DNA from: Bettongia penicillata ogilbyi
Taxonomy: Eukaryota > Chordata > Mammalia > Diprotodontia > Potoroidae
Length of the DNA: 64,000 nucleotides
Direction of reading: 5' to 3'
Assembly: GCA_023548195.1 (NCBI GenBank)
Contig: JAJHZJ010000694.1
Coordinates: 310,001-374,000 of the forward strand
The notes under the pieces are model-generated. The model searched no databases, was not told where the DNA came from, and saw only the letters and a list, made by a program, of their open reading frames with translations. Position numbers and translations under genes: made by a program. Position 1 is the first letter of the stretch, and every line of letters begins with the position of its first letter. Positions 32,603-44,236 of the stretch are shown here, in pieces.

Positions 32603-32655
32603 TTCAGTTTTCTAGGTCCCTTCTAACTCTGATTTTAGAATTTTCATGAACTTAG
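32603..32655 (+). mobile_element. MIR-family SINE, 3' part of interrupted copy
   Basis: attcagttttctaggtccct then tctaactctgattttagaat is a MIR tail without its own head. Confidence 0.6.
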
Positions 32656-32745
32656 AAGCTATGCACATAGGATAGCATGAGATTTACTACCAAAATGTTA
32701 TTATATGAATGAAAGGAGCTTAATATTTACATTTCACCTCATTCA

Positions 32746-32888
32746 TTTTTTTTGTGAGGCAATCGGGGTTAAGTGACTTGCCCAGGGTCACACAGCTAGC
32801 AAGTGTCAAGTGTCTACAAATGGATCTGAACTCAGATTCTCTTGATTCCAGGGTCAGTGCCCTATCCACTGAGACACCTAGCTGCCCC
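32746..32888 (-). mobile_element. Marsupial CORE-SINE, antisense, fairly young
   Basis: Poly-T, then ggggttaagtgacttgccca, gggtcacacagctagcaagt and ctgagacacctagctgcccc. It is flanked by cacctcattcat and catctcactcat, a likely target duplication with two or three differences. It is closer to consensus than the nearby MIRs. Confidence 0.8.
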
Positions 32889-32904
32889 CATCTCACTCAT
32901 TTTC

Positions 32905-33055
32905 GGAACATTTAACTAGGAGTCAGGAAATTTATATTTTAGTCATATTTTCGCCATTATCTGGGTGAGCTTGGATAGGTAATTTTACCTCCAACCTTCA
33001 TGATCTCTAAGGACCCTCACAGTTCTTAAAATTTAATGATTCTTGATCTTGGAGT
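32905..33055 (+). mobile_element. MIR-family SINE
   Basis: taggagtcaggaaatttata, tatctgggtgagcttggata and aaggaccctcacagttctta fit the CORE and tail of a degraded MIR. Confidence 0.5.
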
Positions 33056-33189
33056 TCTTATTGGAATGCTCCCAATGTCATTTAACTATATAGCTTCATG
33101 TTTCTACAATTCTCCTTAACTACTCATTTCATCTTCATTCTTTCCTCCTACACTGCCTCACCATCATTCTAACCAGAAATTTTGAGAAA

Positions 33190-33228
33190 GAGAAGACAGA
33201 GAGAGAGGGAGGGAGGGAGGGAGGCAGG

Positions 33229-33288
<60 letters not shown>
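33190..33288. repeat. (GGGA)n then (GA)n purine tract
   Basis: Five or so ggga units lead into more than 25 uninterrupted GA dinucleotides. It should be highly length-variable. The minus frame 33,135-33,353 is a Leu/Ser repeat made by this tract. Confidence 0.95.
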
Positions 33289-33290
<2 letters not shown>

Positions 33291-33539
33291 CAGAATATCA
33301 CCCTTGAATAGAATGAAGTTAGGTAATGTCAAAAAAAGAGATAATAATGACATTAGGAAAAGGTGGAAAGAAAAAGGATTAGAAGACAGAACTCATTTAC
33401 TCATAAATACTAGTTTAGTTACATTATCTGAATAGAATTATTCTAAATAATTACTAATGCCCTATAACAAATATTAAAGTGGTTATAAAAGTTGATTCTC
33501 ATTTCTATGAAAATGACTATCTCATTTATGTTTCCAGCT

Positions 33540-34452
33540 CAAATTTCTCTACTGTTCTCCAGAATATCGTCAAGTATCTGAAGAAGATTTAAAACTAGAT
33601 GCATTTTAGATTTGTCAAATTCATTATGTTCAAAGCAAAACTCATTATCTTTACCTCAAAGCCAATCTCCATTTTCCAATCTTCCCAAGTTCTATCCAGT
33701 TCACCATCATTCCACCAAGCACTAATTTTGCAAAGCTCAAGTGCTCACTCTGTTTCCTTCCATACTCAATCAGTTGTCAGTTACTGCAAGTTCATCCCTC
33801 AATAACCTCTGTCCATTTAGATGACCAACACTCTATAGTAGGGTATCACCTCTTATCTGTGCCAGTTTGTTTCCTAAGTGCTTTGCCTCAAAAGTCTCCT
33901 CTCTCCAAATCATTCTCTACTCAGTCACCAAGCATTTATTAAGCATTAACACAGCTGCCAGAATGATACAAAAATAAACCATAGGTGTGATCATGTCTCT
34001 TTTTCTCTCTGATCATGTGTTTGACATTTCAAGCAGTTCATAATTTGGCTCCAATCAACCATTCCAGTCTTATTATAAATGACTCTCCTTCACAGACTCT
34101 ATGCTCCATAACAGTGGACCGTTTTCTGCTGCTCCACACCATTCCATCTCCCATCCGTGTATCTGGAATATCTCCACCTTTTAGAAAACCTAGTTTCCTT
34201 CAGAGATCATCTCAAGTGCCACATCCTCAATGAGGCCTTTCCATATCTTTTTAGTAGCCATGCTGCTGTACCTTAAAATTACCTTGCATTTTTTTGCATG
34301 TACGTGTACTAATTTGGGTACATGCTGCCTCCCACAACTGGACACAAACTACTTGAGGACATGGTTGGTTTCATTTTTGACCTTTTATCCTCAGAACTTC
34401 AAACAGAACAAGATGCACAGTAGGTCCTAAATGAATGTTTAATGACTGACTA
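33540..34452 (+). mobile_element. L2 LINE, RT end and 3' UTR, sense
   Basis: The longest L2 copy in the window. It runs from aaagcaaaactcattatctt and atcttcccaagttctatcca through tgatcatgtctctttttctc and cattccagtcttattataaa to agagatcatctcaagtgcca and ctcaatgaggcctttccata. It ends in the tail gcacagtaggtcctaaatga with atgactgactac. The open frames 33,599-33,805 and 34,015-34,233 are decayed pieces of ORF2; 34,230-34,430 covers the 3' UTR. A short stretch near 33,930 (ccaagcatttattaagcatt) looks like a small internal reversed tail piece. Confidence 0.85.
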
Positions 34453-35589
34453 CATATAAGCCACTGATCGATAAAATGCTACAGTACTAACTCTATATGA
34501 GAAGTTATATATCAGAGAACAGATATTTCATGTAGTATATAACAATGGTAAAAATTTACCTCAGTTTATACAACCATTATTTTTATAGACCTGTTTACTG
34601 TCAGTTCAGGTATAACTAGAGATACGCATTTCCAAAAACCACCACCCCATGCAAAAAATCACTATTCCATGCAAAATAGCACAATAAAAACCTCAGGGCT
34701 TATGGAGAAAATGAAGTTAAGGACAAAATACTCTAAGTTCATCAGGGATTTGTCAAAAAAAAAAAGAGGGATATGAACTTTAAAAATGATAGCACAATTT
34801 TATACATATTAAATTGTTTTTAAAAAGTACTAAAAGAAATAGCGCTAATATGCTTAGTGTCAAGGTGCTACTAAGTCTATACCCCTGTTGGCACAGGATG
34901 GGGCTGGCAGCTTCCTGAAAGTTGGGCAGACCACAATCCCAAGGCCTCAGGGAGGACCATGATGGAAGGTTGAGGGGAAGGGGATATAGAAAAGCCCTCT
35001 TCAATCAACAACTCCTTCTGCAACAGAAGACAAATATACATAATAATAAGTATGGTAATTAATCTCAAAAAAAGATGACGTATGCTTGCGGAAATTCGGC
35101 ATTGGAAGAGTAGCAGCTTTTGAGTTGTGAAATGGTGACATTTTCTACATTCAAAGAAGAAATCACACATAAGAAAACACAAAATCTGTGTTCTACTTTA
35201 GTTTTTCCTTAATATCAGCTACATTGGAATAATTTCATGTTTTCAAAACAATCGTTTTAGCAGAACTAGCTGTACATATAATTATAATTTTATAGAGAAT
35301 TCAATCCTGTTTTTTAATATGAAACTGAACTTCAGTTTGCACAGTTTGTCAATCATATTGTCCCACTAATATATAATTCCATATATGCTTTCCTTTCTTT
35401 TAGAATTAATCTTCAATTGAAACTAAATTGAAGTTGAAGATAAAACACATTAATGAGGTTGGGTTTTTTTTTTCTTCCTGCCCTCCTAAGGATGTAATCA
35501 TTTGCAAACAAACACCTAATTGTACTAGGGAGGGTGACAATTCTCCCCTTGACTGCTCAAGTCATACATTTGTTTTTATTTTATTTAAG
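34453..35589. other. Unassigned block with a GC-richer patch
   Basis: 34,870-34,990 is GC-richer than its flanks and gives overlapping minus frames (34,780-35,004; 35,182-34,877), none with a recognisable domain. The remainder is AT-rich. Confidence 0.3.
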
Positions 35590-35766
35590 TAGAGCAAGTA
35601 GATATTGGAGGACAGCTGAATGGTATGCGAGTGCAAGGCGTAGTTCTGCTACATGCATGATCTTGAGTAAGACCCTCAAGCTCTCTCAACCTCAACTTTA
35701 TTGTCTGTAATGGAAGAGAACTGGACTAAGATCCCTTCTGGCTCTAAGACTGTGACTTCTGTGATT
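35590..35766 (+). mobile_element. MIR-family SINE
   Basis: catgatcttgagtaagaccc, ctcaactttattgtctgtaa and agatcccttctggctctaag in order. Confidence 0.65.
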
Positions 35767-35771
35767 GCTAT

Positions 35772-35953
35772 ATGAGGGAAGGCAAAGTAGTTATCATTAT
35801 ACCCATTTGACAGATAAAGGATCGGATCATCAGGGTGAGGTGACTCCCTTAGCCAGGTCACAAAGCTAGCAATAAGGCACAGATCCAAGACTGGTATCAA
35901 GACGTTCTGAATCTCTTCAAAAATGCCCTTTCCACTGCATCGTGCTAACATGA
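35772..35953 (-). mobile_element. MIR-family SINE, antisense
   Basis: tatacccatttgacagataa, ggtcacaaagctagcaataa and ctttccactgcatcgtgc. It sits tail to tail with the MIR to its left. The minus frame 35,676-35,951 is explained by the pair. Confidence 0.7.
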
Positions 35954-36519
35954 TGATAATCGTGTCCCATCTGGTGCCTGGCTTCTTACTGCAGAGCCAA
36001 GCTGGGAGTCTGGGGTGGACACAGAAAGAGGGATGAATTCATGTCTCTAAATAAAACCTTAAACCACCTAATCAACGGCTGCTGTCAAAAAGAAGAACCA
36101 ATCATGACACACAGTGAATGCTTAGAGCATTACTTGGTGAACTTTCCATGTTTCCTGGTTGTCATGGATGCATGGCTCACAGCAACCAAACGAAATCTGA
36201 TCAGCTGCTCAGTGAACAACCTGAAAATAGCTAATTTGATCAATCAGCAAACACATCCAAGCGATTTTGTCTACACTATGCCAAATATCATGGCATAGCA
36301 GAAGCAGTATTGATTATGAAGGTAAACGATTTGAGCTTGAATCGCGGGCATCTAGCTTATTAAATCTCATTACATAGATTTAAAATCACAGAATTTCAAA
36401 GCCAGTACTTCCGAGATTATTTACTTCAACACAAAGAGAAAAGAATGTTCCCCGGACATATTCAACAAGTACTTATCAGGCCCTTACTGGACCACCAAGG
36501 AGGGAGAGCTCAATATCGA
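35954..36519. other. Repeat-poor block
   Basis: It includes an 85-codon plus frame (36,041-36,298) without a recognisable domain. Balanced composition makes it a weak candidate for conserved sequence. Confidence 0.3.
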
Positions 36520-36665
36520 CTGATGTCACCCAATGTATTTATTAAGCATTTACTCTGCACCCAAAATTGGGCTAAGTGCTGAAGCTACAAAATAAAAATA
36601 GAAATGGTCTCTGATTGCAAGGAGCTCACATTCTAAAGGGGGGAAACACATAAAGGAGGGCTCAT
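36520..36665 (-). mobile_element. L2 LINE 3' tail, antisense
   Basis: tgtatttattaagcatttac, gctaagtgctgaagctacaa and tgcaaggagctcacattcta are the reversed L2 tail. Confidence 0.75.
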
Positions 36666-37054
36666 GTTTAGGAGGGAATGTTCATATTTAATTTATGGCA
36701 GATGGAAAGGTCAGATAATACTTTGGGTTTGATTGGGAAAAAAAAAAGTCAGGTGAAAAGCTCCAAGGACAGTGAAGAACAATGGTGAAGCAGAGGATCC
36801 TCAACTAAGGAAAGAGAGAATCCAAGAGTCCCAGGGGAGGGAGGGCAGGTCTCTGGAAAACTTAGAAAACTTAGGGATGTGGGACTCAGCAACTATATGA
36901 CAGTAGGTTTGCTATACCAGGAGGGAGCTGGGCAAGGGGCAATAAGTGTTGGGTTGGATAAAGCTAAGGCCTGTGGCTCCCTTTAGTGGTGACCAGAGTT
37001 GCTGATGTCTGGTACTTGTCATGAGGTTAGTGCCAGAGAGGGTAAGATCCCCTA

Positions 37055-37375
37055 CTCTAAATGTTAGGAGGTTTTTTGGTCCTTATTTCAAACCAAATAT
37101 CCCTCTCTCCAACTTATACCCATCGCTCCTATTCCTGTGCTCTAGAAACAAACAAAAGAATAAATTTATTCTGCTTTGCATGGGATTGCCTTTAGAATAC
37201 TTAAAAACAGCTACCGTATCACCAAGTCCTATCTTCTCTAGGGTAAAAATCCCCTGTATTCTCAACTAATACATATATTGCATGATTTGAAGGCCTTTTA
37301 CTGGTCTCCTGGTCTCCCTTTTTTAGATGCTATGTCTAGTTGACTGCAATCTTCCTAGGATGTGTCACCAAGAAT
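37055..37375 (+). mobile_element. Ancient CR1/L3-like repeat, distal part
   Basis: tgttaggaggttttttggtc, caacttatacccatcgctcc, tagaatacttaaaaacagct, accgtatcaccaagtcctat and gaaggccttttactggtctc follow an old vertebrate repeat whose earlier part is at 26,075. The open frames on both strands here are its shadows. Confidence 0.5.
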
Positions 37376-37465
37376 TAAACACAACAATCCCCTCATCTGT
37401 AAAATGACGTTGCTTGATTATATGGTTTTTAAGTTCATTTCCAGCTTTGATATTCTGTGATCTGG
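37376..37465 (+). mobile_element. MIR-family SINE tail
   Basis: cccctcatctgtaaaatgac then ttcatttccagctttgatat is a MIR 3' half. Confidence 0.6.
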
Positions 37466-38073
37466 ATGAAATCTGAAAATTTTGCATGAAAAAAATCAAG
37501 ATTTTCCAAATAGATGAATCTTTTGTGAAGAGTTTGATAAACCAGGTAGATTTAGGGTAAAATGTTTTAGGGGTTTTTCCCCCACTTTTGAAATTACATA
37601 ATACAACTGTAAAAGCAATAACTTCCACATTTTTGTTTCATTGTAGTTATTGCTACCACTGTTGCTTTTTCCAGAGCAAGACTAGAAAATTTTGGTAGAT
37701 GATGCCCAAATTGAAATGAGAAAAATGAAATTAATTCAATGAAAAGATGAGGAGTTTAATACCCTGTTATTAAAATATCATCAGCTTCATCCTATGAAGC
37801 CACTATTATTTTATCTCTCTCTGTTTTCCTAATCATCACCAAATTTAACAAAATTTGAACACCAAAAATAAGATAAGCCTAAAACTTTTGCCTACATAAA
37901 GCTGCAATGGATAATACATAAAGTATACAAGGAAGATATTTTAGTTAGTATTATATTAAATTTTGTAAACTAAAGCATGTTTAATCTTTTTGAGTGTTAT
38001 AGATACCTCTGGCAGTCAGGTGAGACCCAAAACAGAACCTATTCTCAGAATATTATGCTAAAATATATAAATG
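37466..38073. other. Unassigned AT-rich block
   Basis: Nothing recognised. Confidence 0.35.
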
Positions 38074-38120
38074 AATGTGTGTGTATATGTACATGTGTAT
38101 ATGTATACATATATATGAAA
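38074..38120. repeat. TG/TA microsatellite
   Basis: gtgtgtgtatatgtacatgt followed by alternating ta/tg units. Confidence 0.85.
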
Positions 38121-38211
38121 TTATAAAAAAAAAGTAATTCTATTGAAATAATTATCAAAATACTTTAAAAAAACAAGTATATGGAACCAGGTTAAGAATC
38201 TGAGGCCTCAA

Positions 38212-38362
38212 GTTATTAAAGTTTAGAAATGAAAAGGATTTAATAGATTATCTAACTCAGCTTCCTCATTTTAAAAATTAGACCCAGACAAGTCATGACC
38301 TTCATAGGGTCACAAAAGTCGGAAAGAGGAGAAATAAGATTCACACCCATCTTCTGCCTGAA
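38212..38362 (-). mobile_element. MIR-family SINE, antisense
   Basis: tagattatctaactcagctt, cctcattttaaaaattagac and catagggtcacaaaagtcgg. Confidence 0.65.
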
Positions 38363-38934
38363 AATGTATCATTCTTCCTTCAACAATAATGAATTGTATC
38401 TTTTGATTTTTTAAAGGTAGGAGTACTATCGGTTTTATCAATGCCTGACTATAAATTAGATATTGAAAACAATGCCATTGATCATTTGTATATGTGAATG
38501 TATTACATATGACAAAGAATTAGCAACTGGTTTATCCCTCTGCCTAACACTATATATTTCATTGGTCTCATCTGGGTATCCAGCACTGATTTTATGAATA
38601 AGCAATATGGAATTGAGTACATCACTATCATCAGGCTATAAAAATATTCTTTCCGTTTGTGTTGCCCCTTGTGAACCAAAAGACAAATGGGCAACTCCCA
38701 ATGTTCCACAACATTTAAACCTTTTTTATCTTAATCATAAACGTTTAAGCTTTATCTTTCCAGGATAAAATAAAAAATCAAGACTTGAAACATGAGTCCT
38801 TGGAGACAATGTCTTGAAAAGGAGGATTCATATTCAGAGCTCAAGAAGCAGCATTGGTTAATTCAGTGAGTCTTTCTACAATTTTCCATTCCCCTATATG
38901 CAATATGACAGAGAGATGTTGTTAGGTCATGGAA

Positions 38935-39100
38935 ATTCTACAGAAATAGCATACAGTAATAAATTTAACAAGGTCCTTACATTTCCAGAGGACCACAGTT
39001 CAAACTCCAGTGCTGCTATTATTAACTACCTTTTCCTCATGTGTAAAATGTGGGGATTTGATTTGTTAATCTCTAAAGTCCCTTCCTAAAACTTAATGAA
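38935..39100 (+). mobile_element. MIR-family SINE, 3' half
   Basis: accacagttcaaactccagt, cttttcctcatgtgtaaaat and taatctctaaagtcccttcc. Confidence 0.6.
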
Positions 39101-39184
39101 TATTTTTTTGTGGATGAGATAATAAAAAGTGGGCTGGATTATATTGCTATTAGGTATAAGTATAATTGGTTGAACTGAATAAAC

Positions 39185-39428
39185 TAAAAGTATTAATCAG
39201 TCCTTCCATGAATAAGCATTTAATAAACACCAACTATATGCCTAGAATTATACTAGGAATTTGGAAGATAAAAGCAAAATTATCCCTACCCTCAAGAAGG
39301 TTCCATTCTATGAGGGAAACAAGTACACATGTGAATATAAGCTACATAGAAAGCAAATACAAAGTGATTTTGGTGGGTGCTAAGATATTCATGGAAGGTG
39401 GTGAGCAGTAAAAGCCTCATGTTGGACG
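39185..39428 (-). mobile_element. L2 LINE, antisense, part 1
   Basis: aataagcatttaataaacac, tactaggaatttggaagata, ctcaagaaggttccattcta and gtgagcagtaaaagcctcat. Interrupted by a MIR and continued at about 39,608. Confidence 0.75.
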
Positions 39429-39607
39429 TGAGATCTAAAGTTAGAAGGGACCTCAGAAGAAACCTATTCCAACTATCTCATTTTACAGATATGAAAACTG
39501 AGGTTCATGAGCTTTAACTGATTTGCCTCAAATGATAAATTGATAAAGACAATAAGAATCAGAGGATGAACCTGAAGCCAGGATGTCTGACTACGGAGGC
39601 ACTGTTG
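39429..39607 (-). mobile_element. MIR-family SINE inserted in L2, antisense
   Basis: gttagaagggacctcagaag, ctcattttacagatatgaaa and gaacctgaagccaggatgtc. agatctaaag on the left and agctctagaag on the right may be the target duplication. Confidence 0.65.
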
Positions 39608-39885
39608 TTTCAGCTCTAGAAGGTGACTCTTGAGCTGAGTTTTAAAAGCAGAGATTCTGAGAGGTGCAACCACAAGGGGAAAGGGACAGTCTATTGAAAG
39701 GCACAAAGAAAGGAAATAGAATGTGGTATAATGGGAATTACAAGGAGGCCAGTTTGGACTAGAAAGTCCACATGAGGGAGGAAGGGATAATAAGCATGGA
39801 AAGGTAGACCGGAGGCAGACTGGAAAGGGCTTTAATTATGAAACACAAGAGTTTGCATTTTAGCCCAGAGAAAAGAGATTCACTG
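39608..39885 (-). mobile_element. L2 LINE, antisense, part 2
   Basis: gaaggtgactcttgagctga, ggccagtttggactagaaag, gactggaaagggctttaatt and gagtttgcattttagcccag continue the reversed L2 from where part 1 stopped. Confidence 0.75.
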
Positions 39886-39904
39886 GTTTATCCCCAAACT
39901 GGCA

Positions 39905-40115
39905 TTTTCAATAATTGAATGAATGATAACAATCATTTATGGAGCACTTTACATTTTATAAAAAGGACTTTCCTCACAAGAACTCCATGGCAGAAATGCA
40001 AATATTATTATTAAAATGAGGAAGCAGGGGCTTAAACTTGCCTGGGGACACACAACCTGCCAATGTATGGGATGGAATTTGTGTCCAGATCTTTTTTTTT
40101 TATATTCCACACTAT
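39905..40115 (-). mobile_element. MIR-family SINE, antisense
   Basis: atcatttatggagcacttta, cctcacaagaactccatggc and cctggggacacacaacctgc. Confidence 0.7.
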
Positions 40116-40799
40116 GAAAACATAGGAAATATACTATTTTAATTCATGCATGGCATAAATCTGCAAGGAAGAGCAGAATGACAGAATCAAGTTTCAGAAC
40201 TACCTCAAAATGTCAGATTATCAAGCAAAAACCAGGACCTTCACATACATAATTTAAAAGCTATAATGTAAAGAGGAGCCTATAAAGGAAAATTGTGCAG
40301 ATAGAGAATGGGGGAGACCTAGCTTGGAAACAGTCCAAACAAAATTGACTTTAGGATTTTAGTAGATCAGAAGATCATTCTGAGACAACAAAGTGCAAAG
40401 CAGCACCTACGAATGCTTTAGAGTCTGCAAATCATGGAACCTAATGATGTCATTGCACCCTAAACAGATTAGATCATTTCTGGAATTCACATTTATAGGT
40501 GCTCCTTTTAAAAGATACAGTGGCAAGCCAGAATATATCAAGAATAATAGAACCAGGATGGTGAAGGGTCTAGAAACCATGGCAGATGGGGAACCTCTGA
40601 AGAAAATGTAATATCTGACTTGGATAAAGGTGAAGAGATAAAGGAAATATAATAGTTGAGTTACGTTGAAAAACTTGAATATAAAAGGTGAATCAACCTT
40701 ATATTGTATATGAGCAATTAGAGGTGAGGTTAAACTCACAGGAATCATAGAGTTGTAGATTTCAATCGATAAGCAACACTGGGAAAGGTCTCATGTTCA

Positions 40800-40955
40800 G
40801 GAAATCTTGGTACCTGAATGGTGCCTTGAAGGCAGTTAGGGGATTCAAAAGGTTGGGAGAGCACCCCAGACATTGGGGAAAACTTTTACAAAGGCATGGA
40901 AGGTGGAGACCAAATGTCACATACAAGGAATAGAAAGTAAGCTAATTTACTAAGT
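40800..40955 (-). mobile_element. L2 LINE fragment, antisense
   Basis: ctgaatggtgccttgaaggc, caccccagacattggggaaa and acaaaggcatggaaggtgga fit the reversed L2 3' UTR. Confidence 0.55.
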
Positions 40956-40957
40956 AG

Positions 40958-41130
40958 ATTTGAACTGGAAAAAAAAAACAAACAACTGAGAGATCATCTA
41001 TTCCAGCCACTCAATTTTTTCGATGATGAGAGTAACAACCCTTGAAGTGATATGATTCTTCTAAGGCCACAGATGTAGGATATATTGGAGATGAAAGAAG
41101 GTGACTTAGACAGAAGGATTTAGCTTTCCA
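40958..41130 (-). mobile_element. MIR-family SINE, antisense
   Basis: gagagatcatctattccagc and ttctaaggccacagatgtag in order, with an A-run near the start. Confidence 0.6.
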
Positions 41131-41413
41131 AAGAGAATCTCAATGAAAAGTGATTGATAAGTACCTGAAACATAATCTGGGAGTCAGAAGAAATAAATGC
41201 TGGTAGAGACTATACTAGTGACATGTTTAATGCTTCTTCTTTCTTCTTCTACAAAACTAGAAAGAACTTCTAGATTTCTTCAAGGACATTCTATAAAGCA
41301 TGTCTTTCTTTACTGACACATACACCATGTTAGAGAAGGAAAAAAGGACTTGGGAGAGGAGTGGGGTGTAAAGCAAGTACAAAAATTACTAGATATTTTT
41401 AAGTACTACTGGT

Positions 41414-41417
<4 letters not shown>

Positions 41418-41454
<37 letters not shown>
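41418..41454. repeat. (CA)n microsatellite
   Basis: About 17 uninterrupted AC units after gtaagt. Confidence 0.95.
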
Positions 41455-41455
<1 letters not shown>

Positions 41456-41847
41456 TCCTTCAGTGGAAACAAAGTTCACATCAAATTCAACAAAAGCCTG
41501 TCTAACACAGTGAATCTACTCAAACTGACAGTAAATGTAGTCTCGTGATTATTTATTACAGCATATACCTTACACTTAACTGAAGTCAAACAAGACAGCC
41601 CAATGTGCTGCCATCACTATCCATCAACATAGGCCTTTGGCAGATGAACTGCATGTGTCACAGAGTTACTTACAAAATTTGAACTTGTGTAATATTAACT
41701 TAAAATTGAACATTTTTCCCCCTGTTATATTTCTCAGTATAATTCATTCTGATAAGTATACACAGAATTTTTTCCCAAAAATGCAATTTTTAAAGATTAA
41801 ATAACTTTAAAAGTTATAATCATTTAAAATTTTCAACAATTTAATTT

Positions 41848-42095
41848 AGATAAAGGCAGCTGGTAGCTCAGTGGATAGAGCACTGGACCTGGAGTCAGGA
41901 AGACTTAAGTTCAAATTCTGGCTCACACACTTCCTAGCTGCATGACCCTGAGCAAGTCACTTAATGTCTAATTGCCTGACAAAAGGATCTACTTGAGGGG
42001 GAAATGGCAAACCACTCTAGTACCGTTGCCAAGAAAAGATCATGGAATGTTGATCCATGGAGTCATGAAGAGTCAGACACAACTGAACAACAAAT
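41848..42095 (+). mobile_element. Mar-1-type CORE-SINE
   Basis: Head aaaggcagctggtagctcag, B-box-like gttcaaattctggctc, CORE ctgagcaagtcacttaatgt, then aatggcaaaccactctagta. The RTE-like tail is tggagtcatgaagagtcaga followed by cacaactgaacaac. The best preserved Mar-1 of the three. Confidence 0.85.
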
Positions 42096-42721
42096 TTTTG
42101 ACTCATTTTTAAAAACTGAAATAATACCTTTCTTGTTGAATAAAGATATATAATCAGTTCAAAGAGAAAGCCCCTGGAGCCAGCTGTATGTAGTACAAGC
42201 AAACAGAAGAGCAATATTTTAACTAGGATAAATATAGAAACACAAAGTAAAATTACAAATACAAAAAATATTACTCACTGTATTTATCGCTTGGACTCAT
42301 GAGCACTCATACTGATAAAGAGGAATGACTATTATTTACTTTATAGGAATGTTTTTGTTACAGATTGCATGAAACCTAATACATACAAATAGCACCTTGA
42401 GAGTTTATGTGTAGAATATTTTGGGCAAGACAAGTTTTTCCAGAAAAAGTGGATACTTTTTGAAACAAAAACCTCTTTAAGCTACATTATTTTTTCATCA
42501 AAAGGACTGCTTGCATAATATAAAATTGCATATAGAATTATTAAGTGCAAAATGCCTCCTTTGGTAAGAGAAACATTGGTGCTACCTTTAATACAGTTAA
42601 AATGGTGCTGGGCACACTTGAATGTTTCTGCTTGTAGATATAACACAGTGGGAAGGATAATTATTAACCAAAACATTTATAATCAATTAGCTGAAAAACT
42701 GCAATCTTCCAATTTTTCATG
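42096..42721. other. Unassigned block
   Basis: No repeat or credible frame is recognised. Confidence 0.35.
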
Positions 42722-42945
42722 AATGGAGGCAACATGGTATGGTGGCTAAAGAGTTAGCCTCAGAATTGAGAATTTGGGGTTTAAGTCTCATATCTGAAAA
42801 TAGTAGCTATGTCACATGATAGCTATGTGACACTGTGTAAGCTGCTTTAACTTGTCAGCGATCTAGGTAACTTCTCAATAGTATAAGGAGTTTCTGCAAA
42901 CAAGACTTCCCTATACCAATGAAATCACAGGTCCATTGTCTGCTT
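42722..42945 (+). mobile_element. MIR-family SINE
   Basis: ggcaacatggtatggtggct, aagagttagcctcagaattg and gatagctatgtgacactgtg match the MIR head and CORE; the tail is poor. Confidence 0.65.
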
Positions 42946-43164
42946 CTATTTTTCACTGCAAGTAGGGTAAGTGATAGATGTAGTTAAAGATGTTCATTGG
43001 CTTACATAAGGTACATAATACATATGGCATTAAAACTGATATTAGGGAGATATTGTGGTTTGTTTGGTGTAGGGTGGTTTGTTTGGGTTTTTTTTTTATT
43101 TTGCAAATTTATTGATGGCAATGTCACATCAAGAAAAGACTTTAAATATTTTGTAAAAGTAAAA

Positions 43165-43288
43165 TATGATGTTGGAAAGGAAAAAAAGGGAAGAAAAAGA
43201 AGACAACGGAGAAAGGAACAAAGGAGAGAACGAAAGAAGGAATGAAGGCAGGAAGGAAGGAAGGAAGGAAGGAAGGAAGGAAGGAAGA
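43165..43288. repeat. (GAAG)n/(GGAA)n purine tract
   Basis: Irregular purine repeats end in about 11 clean ggaa units. The frame 42,997-43,245 runs into it and gives an artificial Lys/Arg/Glu-rich end. Confidence 0.9.
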
Positions 43289-43849
43289 TTTTTTTGAAAT
43301 TTTAATATTTATTAGATATTATAAACATGAGTACTCTATATCAAAGTAAGTTTCTCAAATTCATAAAATGAAATAGCAATTTTTTCAAAATAATGTGAAA
43401 TTTCCCAATTAAAATATTTGACTTGCAAATAAGAGAAAAAAGACCTATTCAAAACTCCCTTGATCAGACTAGAGAAGCAAGCGTCATTTTATTTTAAAGA
43501 TCTCAATATTTAAAATAGAAATGCATATGGTTATAATTTGACCTAGAAAAATCTGACGCATCAATATATACACTATTTCTCCAAAAGAACCAGAATAAGC
43601 AAAAAGATATTTCATTGCAGTTTATTGAAACAGGCATTTGACCCTGAAATTCACATTACATTTTGATTCTGGGTAAGAGCTTGTTGTTTTGTTTTTTTTT
43701 TAAAAAAAAACCAATACAAAGTTTGCTATTGTTTGTAACATCCTAATTTATGTGAAACAAGGTTTTCTTTGTTAGCTATTGTAAGGACAGAGTAGGGATT
43801 TCAAGTAGTGGGTGAAAAAAATTAAGAGTGCTAAACTTGAATCACCAAC

Positions 43850-44236
43850 TGCTTATCTGACATTTCTAACTGGATGTCCTAGAGGCATATCAACTTGAAC
43901 ATGTCTAGAAGAGAATTCGTTACCATTCTCTCTAAACCTACCCCTCCCCAAACTTCTCTATTAGTCACAGGAAATTCTTCCAGTCACAAAGGTTCACAAC
44001 CTTGGAGTTGTCTTGTACTCCTGATTCTCCCTAAGTCCATATATCCAATCAGTGGTCAATTCTAATTCCACAGTAACTATTATATCGGTTCATTTTATTC
44101 TGCTAACAGGATCACCACTGTATTTTAGGCCTTCATTTCCTCTCCCCTAGACTATTTCAATAATCTCTCCCTGCTCCAGCACCTCCAGCACACAGATAAC
44201 AAAGTGATTCCTAAAGCAAAAGTTTGACCATGTCAA
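43850..44236 (+). mobile_element. L2 LINE, RT end, sense
   Basis: cttgaacatgtctagaagag, ccttggagttgtcttgtact, aagtccatatatccaatcag, ctcccctagactatttcaat and tttgaccatgtcaagaac are consecutive L2 blocks. It breaks off where the reversed L2 tail on the right begins. Confidence 0.8.

Noticed and set aside
33135..33353. Minus-strand Leu/Ser-repeat protein
   Set aside because: Translation of a GA/GGGA tract.
34015..34430. Forward frames of 66-72 codons
   Set aside because: They are pieces of a decayed L2 ORF2 and 3' UTR, not host genes.
43680..43710. T-run followed by A-run as a possible terminator or hairpin
   Set aside because: Homopolymers of this size are common in the window and have no transcriptional context.
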